Of a DNA stretch of 10,341 nt, positions 1-6,702 are shown one piece after another. The number at the start of each line of letters is the position of its first letter. Position 1 is the first letter of the stretch. Source of the DNA: JACVRX01 sp035697245 (lineage in GTDB: Bacteria > Actinomycetota > Actinomycetes > Jiangellales > Jiangellaceae). Position numbers and translations under genes: made by a program. The notes under the pieces are model-generated. The model saw only the letters and a program-made list of their open reading frames with translations. It was not told where the DNA came from and searched no databases. The stretch is from the NCBI GenBank assembly GCA_035697245.1, contig DASSDH010000144.1:1-10341 (forward strand). The letters are read 5' to 3'.

Positions 1-132
1 CGAGCGCGGCACCTTCTCCCGCAACGACTGGCCGATGGCATACCGATCGGTCCGCGGTACGGGTCGCCGCCGCAGCGACGCGTACGAAAGCCCGTCGGCG
101 GTCTCGAGAATGACGTGGGAGTCGCCCTGCAT
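1..132 (-). CDS. DUF2252 family protein, N-terminal fragment (cut by window edge)
   Basis: Reading the minus strand from an ATG at 132-130 gives 44 codons, open to the window edge. The peptide begins MQGDSHVILETADGL and ends with AIGQSLREKVPRS. The ending resembles the start of DUF2252 proteins, where a 'RG(K/R)ALRxxVPRS' stretch precedes the conserved body; this family match is from memory. A ribosome site GAGGTGA lies at 143-137, four bases before the ATG, which supports this start. The fragment is too short to show catalytic or binding residues. DUF2252 proteins are widespread in actinobacteria, are distantly kinase-like, and have no firmly known function. The gene diverges from the large helicase-like gene at 374, so the two may share the intergenic control region. 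The rest of the gene lies outside the window. The reading frame is solid; the family name is moderately sure. Confidence 0.6.
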   Translation of the reverse strand, partial: MQGDSHVILETADGLSYASLRRRPVPRTDRYAIGQSLREKVPRS

Positions 133-197
133 GGCGTCACCTCGCGCCAACGGTACCGCGTCGAGCACCGGGTCTGATCATGGACGGCTCAGCTCGA

Positions 198-227
198 CGG
201 GCGGGCCGAATGAGAGTCGTCCGCCCG
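198..227. repeat. Inverted repeat in the divergent intergenic region
   Basis: CGGGCGG at 198-204 pairs with CCGCCCG at 221-227. Two more pairs extend inward (one a G.T wobble), giving nine pairs around a 12-base loop. It lies in the 241-bp gap between the divergent genes starting at 132 and 374. It could be an operator or an RNA hairpin, but GC-rich inverted repeats of this size arise by chance in such DNA. A TTGACA at 255-260 could be a -35 box for the gene at 374, but no convincing -10 follows at 16-18 bp. Nothing else in the gap was recognised. Confidence 0.3.
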
Positions 228-373
228 CCAGCCCAGTCGGACGTCGGTGCCCTATTGACACGACCTCTAGTGCCGGTTGTCTGAGGTGCTACCGCCGCAC
301 GGCATGCCTCCCCTGCCGTGGCGGCCGTGATGGCTACCCTCGGCGAGGTGAGGGAGCAGCCCGGAGGTCGTCG

Positions 374-3300
374 ATGACGGCCTTGGACGAGCCCGCCGCG
401 CCGCCGATTGCCCGGGCCGAGCGGATGGCGGACGCCGCGTCGGGCTGGGCCGACGAACTCCTCGCTTTGGGCGGCCGCGACCCGCTGCTGAACTTCCGCG
501 ATCTCAAGATCGGCACGCTGGACCTCGCGGCAGCGGAGCCGGAAACGCGGAAGCGACTGCTTGACGGCGAATCGGTCACCGTGACCCGGCTGTTCCCGCA
601 CGAGCCATTGCGCAGCTCGGCCCTCAAATCCGTGCGGGCGATCCGCGACAAGGCGCGCGAGCTTCGCGACGAGCGCGGCATCGCCAGCTGTTTCGTGGCT
701 ATCGGAATCGCTACGTGGGCCGACCCGTTCTCCGCTCATCGGCCCACGGCGCCGGTGCTACTACGACCCACCTCCGTGACCGCACGCGACCCCGCGGAGA
801 CCGACTTCGTCATCGAGATGGCCGGTGAGACCGAGGTCAACCCCGTCCTGCTGCATGCGCTGGACTCGCAGCTTGGGCTGCGGTTCGAGCCAGAGGACCT
901 GCGCGACTCCACCGGCGTACTGCGTTACCCGTACGTCGTCGAACGGATGCGGGAGTTCGCTCCGGCACACGTCGTCGACGGCTTCTCGATCGCGCACCGG
1001 GCGGTCTTGGGCAGCTTCACGGTGGAGCCGCTGGCGCTGGCGCTCGACCTTGCCACGTTCGGGCCGGAGCTCGAACGAAACGACGTCATCGCCGCGCTCG
1101 CGGGTGATGCCGACGCTGTGGTATCTACCTCGACATCGTCGTCCGTGCCAGCGGAGAACCTGGTTCTTGACGCCGACTGGTACCAGCACGCGGTTGTCGC
1201 TCGAGCGGCCTCCGGGTGGCACTTGCGCGTCGACGCACCAGCCGGCACCGGTCGAACGCAGACCGTCGCCAACCTGGTCGCAGAACTCATCGGGCGTGGC
1301 GAGACGGCCCTGGTCGTCAGCACGAAACGAGCGCGGTTGCAGGACCTCGTCCGCCGACTGGCTGGAGCCGGGCTGGCCGACCTGGTGCTCGACCTGTCCG
1401 CCGGCAGCGCATCGCAACCCGGCGCAGTCGGTCGGATCGCCGGGATCGCCCGCGGAATGACCGCCGAGCCACGCGACGCACCGGCACCGGTGGAAACACC
1501 CGGGGCCGACGTGTTGGGTGACTACTGCGAAGCATTACACCGGAGCCGCGAGCCATGGGGGACCTCCGCGTACGACGCGATGGTCGCGGCCGTCCAGGGG
1601 CCACCGCAGGCGCGGACCGCGGCGCTGATCTCCGTCGATGCGTTGCGAAAGCTGGATGGTGCGGCCCTGGAGAGGATCCGCACGCATCTGCGTGAGTTCG
1701 CCGATCTCGAGGGTTTGACCTTGGCCGACGAGGAGTCCGCCTGGTATGGCTCGGTCGTCGAGACCCGTGAAGCCGCCCAGGCCCTGGCCGTGACCGTACG
1801 GGAACTGCTGGCTACGGGCTTGCCGGCGCTTCGCGACACGGCGACCCGCGCTGCGGTGGAGGTCGGCCTGTCCGGGCCCCAGACCACGGCGGAGTGTTTT
1901 GCCACGGTGACCCTGCTGAACATGGTCGGCGCCACCCTCGTCCGGTTCGGCCCCGAAGTCTGGGCAGCGCCGCTCGACGACATGGTGGCCGCCACCGCTG
2001 ACCGGGCGTGGCGCACGTCGCCCGGCTCGACCGTTGGCCTGTTGGCGCGGCGTCGACTGCGCCGCCAGGCCATTGACCTGCTCCGTAATCCCCGTGATCA
2101 CGGCGGTCTGCACGAGGCCCTGACCGCTGCGCGGGACCAGCTCACGGCTTGGCGAGACTGGTCCCGCGACGGTCGCCCGCCCCGCCTTGGCGCACATCTG
2201 ACCAGCGCCAACATTGCGGTCGAGGCTGTGGGAGAACGGCTCGCCACGCTCATCGAAGCCAACCCGAGAACTGCGGAGTTGACCGAGCTGCCATTCGGAG
2301 AAGCGGCTGCTCGGCTGGCCGACCTGGCAGCCGATGAGCGCCATCTGTACGCGCTGCCGCGGCTTACCGAGCTCGCCGGTGAGTTCTCCGCCGCCGGCCT
2401 CGACGATCTGATCGAGGTCTTGCGCGAGCGGCGGATGAGCCCCGTTCGGGTCGTGGCGGCGTTCGACGACGCGCGCAACCGGTCTTTGCTCGAGGCGTGG
2501 CGTGCCGAGGACGCCGTTTTGCGCACATTCGACCCGGCCGAGCACGAGAAACAGGTGGAGCGGTTCCAAACGGCGGATCGGACCCTGTTGCACGCCGCCG
2601 TCGGGCGGGTGCGGGCGGCGAGGACACGTCGGTTTGCCGAGGCGGCCCAGGCGCACGAGGGCCAGGCCGTCTTCGTGGAGTCGGCGGAGCGCGGGCCACG
2701 CACTCCACGTGAGCTGCTCATGGCCGCACCAGATGTCACACTCGCAGCGGTGCCGTGCTGGGCCATGTCGCCGCTAGTCGTCGCCAGCCTTCTTCCGGCT
2801 CGCCAGCTGTTCGACGTCGTCATCATCGAGGACGCCGGCCGACTGGCCGTCGCGCAGGCGGTGCCAGCGATCGCCCGGGCTCGCAGAACGGTCGTCGTGG
2901 GTAACGACCAAGAGCTGACGTCGGCGCCATTCGTCACAGCCGCCGAGCCCGAGGTCGACCTCGACGACGACGTCGTGCATCCGCCCGACCCGCCTGCCCG
3001 TTCGCTGTTCGACGCTCTCGCTGGCCCGCTGCCGACCGCGACGCTTTCCACCTCGTATCGGGCCAGGGACGATCGGTTGGTCGACATTCAAGCGCGCATC
3101 GCGGGCCGCGGAAGGCTGCTCGCAACGCCGACGGTTCGCGGCACCACCCCGCTACGACACGAGCTGGTCGATGCGGACCCCGCTGGCGAGGAGCCACTCG
3201 ACAGCACCCGCGCAGAGGTGGACCGGGTGGTCGAGCTGATCCTCGAGCACGCCCGAATTCGGCCGCATCAGAGTCTCGGCGTGGTGACACTTGGCCGTCG

Positions 3301-4486
3301 GCACGCTGGCCGGATCGACGATGCCCTCCGGCGCGCGCTCGTCCGATCGCCGGATGCCGCCCGGTTCATTCGAGAGGATCGAGAGGAGCCGTTCTTCGTC
3401 AAGGACGTCGAACAAGCCGTGGGCGACGTTCGTGACGCCGTCATTCTCAGCGTGGGATACGGGCGTTCGGTCGATGGCCGGGTGCGCTACCGGTTCGGCT
3501 TGCTGGACCGGCCGGGTGGTGATCGTCTATTGACAGCGACGATTGCCGCCGCACGCGAGCAGCTCATCGTCGTCTCCGGCTTTGGAGCCGACGACCTGAA
3601 TCCGCGCCGGCTGATCACCCCGGGGGCACAGGCGTTGCGGGGCGTCCTCGCCGATGCCGACGCTTCCACCGACCTGGTGGGCGAAGGCGAGCCCGCGGAC
3701 GATGCTGTCGAGACGGCCATCGCCAACCGGATGCGAGCGGCCGGCGTCGACGTCGTGGTCGGCCTCGGGCACGGGCTCGCGCGTATCCCGATCGCCGCCC
3801 GGCACCCGGCGCGCAAGGACCGGCTGGTGCTCGCGGTCGACACCGACGGGCCGACTTATGCCGCGCGGCCCACCGTCCGGGATCGGGACCGGCTGCGCCC
3901 CGAGCAGTTGGCCCGGCTCGGCTGGGCGGTGCACCGGCTCTGGTCGACTGCTTGGATCGACGACCCGGACCGCGAGACCGAGCGGCTGCTGGCCGCGTAC
4001 GAGGCAGCGGTGAGCGCCGCCGATGCCTACGACTGGGCGGAGGCAGCCGCGCTGGCTGACGACGTCATCGGAATGCCGGACGATCGGGCCGATTGGGCGA
4101 GCGCGGTCGGCGAGGGATCGGTCAGTGAGGGTGATCAGGAGCTGGAATCGGCGGAGCCGGTGGTCGAACCGGAGCCGGCCACGCCGCACGAGCGCGGGCC
4201 GCGACCCCGGATCGACCCAGGTCGCCCGGTCGGCTGCTATACCCGGCAGGAGCTCGCTGCCGTGGCACGTTGGGTCGACTCCGATGGCCGGATACGCACC
4301 GAGGCTGAGGCGATCACGGAGATCGCCCATGAACTCGTTCTTCCGGACCGGGCGCCGCGTGCAGAAGACTCGTTGCGCCACGCCGTGCGAGTCGCGCGGG
4401 CCGGTGCACCACCACTGTGGTCCGATCGCATCGAAGCGCCCTCAGACCGTCAGCCGGCTGGCGTCGAATCGCCTGAACCGAGCTGA
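374..4486 (+). CDS. DUF4011 / SF1 helicase-like / Vsr-type nuclease-like fusion protein with altered catalytic motifs
   Basis: This 1370-residue protein starts at ATG 374, six bases after GGAGG (363-367). The open frame continues upstream to 35, but that stretch reads as low-complexity Arg/Ser-rich sequence and overlaps the divergent gene. Residues 25-200 look like DUF4011: W25, DPLLNFRDLKIGTLDL (36-51), PVLLRP (127-132) and EVNPVLLHAL (154-163). The P-loop is APAGTGRT (288-295), with Arg294 where Lys is expected. A long helical insert (about 320-800) separates it from the Walker-B-like FDVVIIEDAGR (813-823), GNDQE (843-847), EQAVGDVRD (1013-1021) and LTATIAAARE (1053-1062). Residues 1113-1211 resemble an MTES_1575/Vsr-type nuclease ending in RLWSTAWIDDP. 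An acidic linker and a small helical domain (about 1290-1350) finish the protein. Intact relatives are probable DNA translocase-nucleases, some in defence loci. Here the catalytic residues are mostly substituted, so it may be a pseudoenzyme or use atypical chemistry. It stands alone, convergent with mscL. Architecture is fairly sure; function is unknown. Confidence 0.85.
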   Translation: MTALDEPAAPPIARAERMADAASGWADELLALGGRDPLLNFRDLKIGTLDLAAAEPETRKRLLDGESVTVTRLFPHEPLRSSALKSVRAIRDKARELRDERGIASCFVAIGIATWADPFSAHRPTAPVLLRPTSVTARDPAETDFVIEMAGETEVNPVLLHALDSQLGLRFEPEDLRDSTGVLRYPYVVERMREFAPAHVVDGFSIAHRAVLGSFTVEPLALALDLATFGPELERNDVIAALAGDADAVVSTSTSSSVPAENLVLDADWYQHAVVARAASGWHLRVDAPAGTGRTQTVANLVAELIGRGETALVVSTKRARLQDLVRRLAGAGLADLVLDLSAGSASQPGAVGRIAGIARGMTAEPRDAPAPVETPGADVLGDYCEALHRSREPWGTSAYDAMVAAVQGPPQARTAALISVDALRKLDGAALERIRTHLREFADLEGLTLADEESAWYGSVVETREAAQALAVTVRELLATGLPALRDTATRAAVEVGLSGPQTTAECFATVTLLNMVGATLVRFGPEVWAAPLDDMVAATADRAWRTSPGSTVGLLARRRLRRQAIDLLRNPRDHGGLHEALTAARDQLTAWRDWSRDGRPPRLGAHLTSANIAVEAVGERLATLIEANPRTAELTELPFGEAAARLADLAADERHLYALPRLTELAGEFSAAGLDDLIEVLRERRMSPVRVVAAFDDARNRSLLEAWRAEDAVLRTFDPAEHEKQVERFQTADRTLLHAAVGRVRAARTRRFAEAAQAHEGQAVFVESAERGPRTPRELLMAAPDVTLAAVPCWAMSPLVVASLLPARQLFDVVIIEDAGRLAVAQAVPAIARARRTVVVGNDQELTSAPFVTAAEPEVDLDDDVVHPPDPPARSLFDALAGPLPTATLSTSYRARDDRLVDIQARIAGRGRLLATPTVRGTTPLRHELVDADPAGEEPLDSTRAEVDRVVELILEHARIRPHQSLGVVTLGRRHAGRIDDALRRALVRSPDAARFIREDREEPFFVKDVEQAVGDVRDAVILSVGYGRSVDGRVRYRFGLLDRPGGDRLLTATIAAAREQLIVVSGFGADDLNPRRLITPGAQALRGVLADADASTDLVGEGEPADDAVETAIANRMRAAGVDVVVGLGHGLARIPIAARHPARKDRLVLAVDTDGPTYAARPTVRDRDRLRPEQLARLGWAVHRLWSTAWIDDPDRETERLLAAYEAAVSAADAYDWAEAAALADDVIGMPDDRADWASAVGEGSVSEGDQELESAEPVVEPEPATPHERGPRPRIDPGRPVGCYTRQELAAVARWVDSDGRIRTEAEAITEIAHELVLPDRAPRAEDSLRHAVRVARAGAPPLWSDRIEAPSDRQPAGVESPEPS

Positions 4487-4493
4487 CCGGTCG

Positions 4494-4904
4494 TCAGATC
4501 GCGTTCCGGCGGTCCCGGATCAGGTCGCGGATCTCCTGCAATACCAGCAGATCCTCTGGGGGAGCTTGCGGCTCTTCCTCGGCAAACTTGGCCTGCGACT
4601 CCCGGAACGCGTTCATCGGCGCGATGAGCACGAAGTAGACGGCCGCCGCAACTAGCAGGAAGTTGATCATTGCAGTCAGGATGAGGCCGATCGAGAAGTG
4701 GGCTCCGTTGATAGTGAAGGTGCCCACCACGTTGAGATCTGGCTCGCCGAAGATCGCGGCGATCAGCGGAGTGATCAAACCTTCGACGACGGCGTTGACG
4801 ACAGCAATGAACGCCGCGCCGATGACCACGGCGACAGCAAGGTCGATGACGTTGCCCTTGGTGATGAAATCTCGGAAGCCCTTGAGCACGGCGTCCCCTG
4901 ACAT
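4494..4904 (-). CDS. mscL: Large-conductance mechanosensitive channel MscL
   Basis: The protein has 136 residues and forms a homopentameric membrane channel that opens under membrane tension to release solutes on hypo-osmotic shock. The family signature KGNVIDLAVAVVIGAAF (16-32) lies at the start of TM1 (about 19-45). Leu22 and Val26 match the pore-constriction Leu17 and Val21 of the M. tuberculosis channel. TM2 is about 71-95 (GLILTAMINFLLVAAAVYF), and a C-terminal cytoplasmic helix follows near 117-134 (EDLLVLQEIRDLI). The start is uncertain. ATG 4904 has no clear ribosome site, while GTG at 4889-4887 (codon 6) is preceded by AGGGGA and would begin V-L-K-G-F, aligning with the usual MLKGF start. 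The gene converges on the helicase-like gene with 7 bp between stop codons; a 5-bp inverted repeat (CTGAC/GTCAG, 4483-4497) spans both stops. A long inverted repeat (4964-5013) lies upstream. Confidence 0.96.
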   Translation of the reverse strand: MSGDAVLKGFRDFITKGNVIDLAVAVVIGAAFIAVVNAVVEGLITPLIAAIFGEPDLNVVGTFTINGAHFSIGLILTAMINFLLVAAAVYFVLIAPMNAFRESQAKFAEEEPQAPPEDLLVLQEIRDLIRDRRNAI

Positions 4905-4963
4905 GGTCGTGGGTTCGGTCGCCGATCACCGTAGCGGTACGTCGATGCGAGGGTCGTGACCTT

Positions 4964-5013
4964 GGCTCGGCGGCGAAGTTACTACCGACTGGTGACATAT
5001 TCTCCGCCGAGCC
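4964..5013. repeat. Long inverted repeat between divergent mscL and lipoprotein genes
   Basis: GGCTCGGCGG at 4964-4973 is the exact reverse complement of CCGCCGAGCC at 5004-5013. After one mismatch (4974/5003) three more bases pair, so each arm spans 14 bases with 13 matches. The loop is 22 bases (4978-4999). It sits 60 bp upstream of the mscL start and 35 bp upstream of the lipoprotein start, in a gap with no gene. Placement between divergent starts fits an operator for a dimeric regulator or a hairpin in a leader RNA. No family of regulator can be named from it. Confidence 0.55.
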
Positions 5014-5020
5014 GCGTTAT
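4992..5020 (+). promoter_or_regulatory. Weak candidate promoter for the lipoprotein gene
   Basis: GTGACA (4992-4997) resembles a -35 box at five of six positions. A poor -10, CGTTAT (5015-5020), follows after 17 bases. Transcription would begin near 5027, about 20 bases before the ATG and just ahead of the AAGGTGA ribosome site. The right arm of the inverted repeat would lie inside this promoter. The -10 match is only three of six, so this is a guess. Confidence 0.2.
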
Positions 5021-5047
5021 CCCATTGGACGCGGCAAGGTGAGTGTC

Positions 5048-5578
5048 ATGCGAGCTCATGGTGCCCTGCTTGTCACGCTCGCCCTCGCACTGGGCGGCTG
5101 CGGAGGCGAGCCGGAAACGGTCGCCCAGCCGGATGACTCGGCCTCGGCTCTGGCCCCGCCTGCCGGTGCCTCCCCAAGCCCATCCGGCGCACCCATACCG
5201 ACACCAACACCGGCGCCGGCAACCGGAACTGTCGTCGGAACGGCCGACAGCGAGTTCGGCGAGATTCTTTTCGACGGAACGGGACAGGCCATCTACCTGT
5301 TCGACAAGGAAGCGACAGCACAGCCGGAGTGCTACGACGACTGTGCCGAAGCGTGGCCGCCTGTGCTCACCGAAGGCGACCCGGTCGCCGCGGGCAACGT
5401 TCTGCAAGGTCAGCTCGGCGTGACACAGCGGACAGATGGCACCACGCAGGTCTTGTATGCGGGCCATCCGCTGTACTACTACGCCAACGAAGGCGCCAAC
5501 CAGGTTCTCTGTCACAACGTGCGGGAGTTTGGCGGCCTGTGGCTCGTCGTGACATCCAGCGGCGACCCGGCGCCGTAG
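5048..5578 (+). CDS. Secreted lipoprotein with PF03640 (COG4315-type) domain
   Basis: This is a 176-residue exported lipoprotein. It starts at ATG 5048 because AAGGTGA (5036-5042) sits five bases upstream; a GTG at 5039 in frame would bury that site. Residues 1-17 are a short signal peptide ending in the lipobox LGGC, with Cys18 as the predicted lipid attachment site. A Pro/Ser/Thr/Ala-rich linker (about 28-57) follows, typical of a spacer off the membrane or wall. The rest matches the 'secreted repeat' family by its DGTGQAIYLFDKE, CYDDCAEAWPP (Cys95, Cys99), RTDGTTQVLYAGHPLYYY and FGGLWLVV blocks. Cys155-His156 (LCHN) stand where many relatives have GQG-type loops. The family has no established function; roles in the envelope or in metal or redox chemistry have been suggested for relatives. 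It is transcribed away from mscL and converges with the SAF gene, 7 bp between stops. Confidence 0.88.
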   Translation: MRAHGALLVTLALALGGCGGEPETVAQPDDSASALAPPAGASPSPSGAPIPTPTPAPATGTVVGTADSEFGEILFDGTGQAIYLFDKEATAQPECYDDCAEAWPPVLTEGDPVAAGNVLQGQLGVTQRTDGTTQVLYAGHPLYYYANEGANQVLCHNVREFGGLWLVVTSSGDPAP

Positions 5579-5598
5579 CGGACGGTCATATCGTCCGT
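5578..5598. terminator. Hairpin between convergent stop codons
   Basis: CGGACG (5579-5584) pairs with CGTCCG (5592-5597) around a 7-base loop, and a G.T pair can extend the stem outward. It begins at the last base of the lipoprotein stop codon, and its loop contains the SAF-gene stop codon (5588-5586). It could serve both directions. No U-run follows on either strand, as is common for actinobacterial terminators, so the call rests on position and stem alone. Confidence 0.4.
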
Positions 5599-6218
5599 AG
5601 CACAACTGACAGTCGGGACGTCACGGCCGCCTCCGCCAGCAGTCCGGCCTGACGCGTCGTGGCGGCGATGACCAGCAGTGCTCCCTCGGCCAACACGCCC
5701 TGCTCGCCCGAATCGGGCACGGCGAGCACGGGAACCTTCGCTGCGACCACCGCGGCCGGACCGAGCGCCGACAGCGGCGTTGCGTAGAGGTCGATCCGGT
5801 CGCCCGGCCGGACCAGGGCGAGCACGCCTGGGTCGGCGATCCGAACCGGCGTCGCGACCAGGTCCTCTCCCCAGCCGGCGAGCAGAGAGGGGCCGACCAG
5901 CCGCAGGTCGGTTACCAGCTCACCGGCATGCATCGGGCCGGAGAGCAAGCGGCCGACCGCGTCGTCGACGCTTGCCACACCACCGCGCGGGACAGCGCCG
6001 CGCGGAATGTCGACGAGCAGCAAGTCCTCCGGCGTGAGGGTCGTGCCGCCGCGCAGCTCACCGGCCGCGGCGACGACTGGCACGGTCGGTGCCGGGTCTG
6101 GCTCGGCGGCCTGCAGGGCCAGGGCGACCGCGCCGGCCGCGAGACCGGCCGCCAGCAACCGTCGGTGCCAGCCGACGGTGCGAACGAAACGCGAGAACGC
6201 GATCTCGAGCCGGTGCAT
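5586..6218 (-). CDS. SAF-domain (CpaB/RcpC-like) membrane-anchored protein
   Basis: Starting at ATG 6218 the protein has 210 residues; GTG 6227 would add three. Neither has a strong ribosome site. A basic segment RTVGWHRR (13-20) precedes one membrane helix (about 20-37). Then comes a SAF domain (about 46-110), with the family pattern LRGGTTLTPEDLLLVDIP and a closing GPMHAGELVTDLRL. The remainder has VRPGDRIDLYATP and a hydrophobic C-terminus. CpaB-like proteins belong to Flp/tight-adherence pilus systems, but no pilus gene is nearby. The closest context match I recall is M. tuberculosis Rv0990c (heat-inducible Hsp22.5), which lies directly downstream of the ruc gene Rv0991c as here. I therefore infer a heat-shock-linked envelope protein, not a pilus component. 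The 109-bp gap after the zinc-ribbon gene on the same strand allows co-transcription from the HrcA-type promoter. Confidence 0.82.
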   Translation of the reverse strand: MHRLEIAFSRFVRTVGWHRRLLAAGLAAGAVALALQAAEPDPAPTVPVVAAAGELRGGTTLTPEDLLLVDIPRGAVPRGGVASVDDAVGRLLSGPMHAGELVTDLRLVGPSLLAGWGEDLVATPVRIADPGVLALVRPGDRIDLYATPLSALGPAAVVAAKVPVLAVPDSGEQGVLAEGALLVIAATTRQAGLLAEAAVTSRLSVVLRTI

Positions 6219-6266
6219 GGCCGCCACTCAACCGCGGGCGACCCGGCGCGACGAGCGCCCGGCGCC

Positions 6267-6306
6267 CGCCTGTGGATCGCGCCCATTGGCCCGCAGCGCC
6301 TGTGGA
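6267..6306. repeat. Direct repeat CGCCTGTGGA, DnaA-box-like
   Basis: CGCCTGTGGA occurs at 6267-6276 and again at 6297-6306, thirty bases apart, in the gap between the zinc-ribbon and SAF genes. On the minus strand the second copy gives CTGTCCACA (6309-6301), one base from the actinobacterial DnaA box TTGTCCACA. The first gives CGATCCACA, a poorer match. A chance origin is plausible. Confidence 0.25.
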
Positions 6307-6327
6307 CAGCAGCTGGATCATGAAGGA

Positions 6328-6675
6328 TCAGGCGGCGGGTGTGCTGGCTGCTTTCTTCGACCCGGGCTCGCCCTTCCTGCCGGCCCCGGTCTTCGCGCCG
6401 TCCCCGGTCCCCGTCTTCTCGACGGTCTTGGCCGCGTCGTCGGCCTTGGTGCCCGGCGACCCGTTGGTCGAACCGGCCGCAGCGCGCTCCTTGTCCTGCG
6501 TACGGCTGTCGGTGCGGTAGAAACCCGAGCCCTTGAAGACGACGCCCACCGGGTAAAACATCTTCCGCAGGCGGCCGTGACACACCGGGCACTCCGTCAG
6601 CGACTCATCGGTGAACCTCTGTACGACCTCGAGGTTGTTCCCGCAGTCGGTGCATACATATTCGTAGGTGGGCAC
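6328..6675 (-). CDS. ruc: FmdB-family zinc-ribbon protein, Ruc-like redox-regulated chaperone
   Basis: This is a 115-residue cytoplasmic protein. It starts at GTG 6675-6673, five bases after GAGAGGA. MPTYEYVCTDCG opens the FmdB-type zinc ribbon. Cys8, Cys11, Cys29 and Cys32 form two CxxC knuckles; GSGFYRTDSR (50-59) ends the folded part. Residues 60-115 are a low-complexity Lys/Ala/Gly/Thr/Pro tail predicted to be disordered. This layout matches M. tuberculosis Rv0991c (Ruc). That protein is a chaperone activated when its zinc cysteines are oxidised, and it holds unfolded proteins for DnaK-dependent refolding. The upstream CIRCE element and the downstream SAF gene fit the HrcA-controlled Rv0991c-Rv0990c pair. 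Zinc binding and heat-shock control are strongly suggested; chaperone activity in this organism is inferred by similarity. Many databases would call it only 'FmdB family regulatory protein'. Confidence 0.88.
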   Translation of the reverse strand: MPTYEYVCTDCGNNLEVVQRFTDESLTECPVCHGRLRKMFYPVGVVFKGSGFYRTDSRTQDKERAAAGSTNGSPGTKADDAAKTVEKTGTGDGAKTGAGRKGEPGSKKAASTPAA

Positions 6676-6702
6676 GGTCGTCCTCTCGAGCGCCGAGCCG
6701 GA

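Noticed and set aside
255..283. TTGACA as a full promoter for the gene at 374
   Set aside because: The -35 hexamer is perfect, but no acceptable -10 is found at 16-18 bp spacing, so it is mentioned only in passing.
35..373. Upstream extension of the helicase-like gene to an ATG at 35
   Set aside because: The extra 113 residues are Arg/Ser-rich without a family match, overlap the divergent gene start at 132, and an ideal GGAGG-ATG pair exists at 363-376.
2098..3087. Long minus-strand open frame of 329 codons opposite the helicase-like gene
   Set aside because: It is a Ser/Arg/Ala-rich shadow frame with no recognisable domain; the plus-strand frame carries the helicase motifs.
374..4486. A multi-gene anti-phage defence system
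   Set aside because: Relatives of the helicase-nuclease protein occur in defence loci, but neighbours here are mscL and a DUF2252 gene; no methylase, integrase, toxin or other defence partner is visible.
4450..4998. Minus-strand frame of 182 codons overlapping mscL
   Set aside because: It is an out-of-frame, Arg/His-rich reading of the mscL region without membrane helices.
5586..6218. Tad/Flp pilus locus suggested by the CpaB-like SAF domain
   Set aside because: No pilin, CpaA/C/E/F or TadB/C gene lies nearby, and the context matches the ruc neighbourhood instead.
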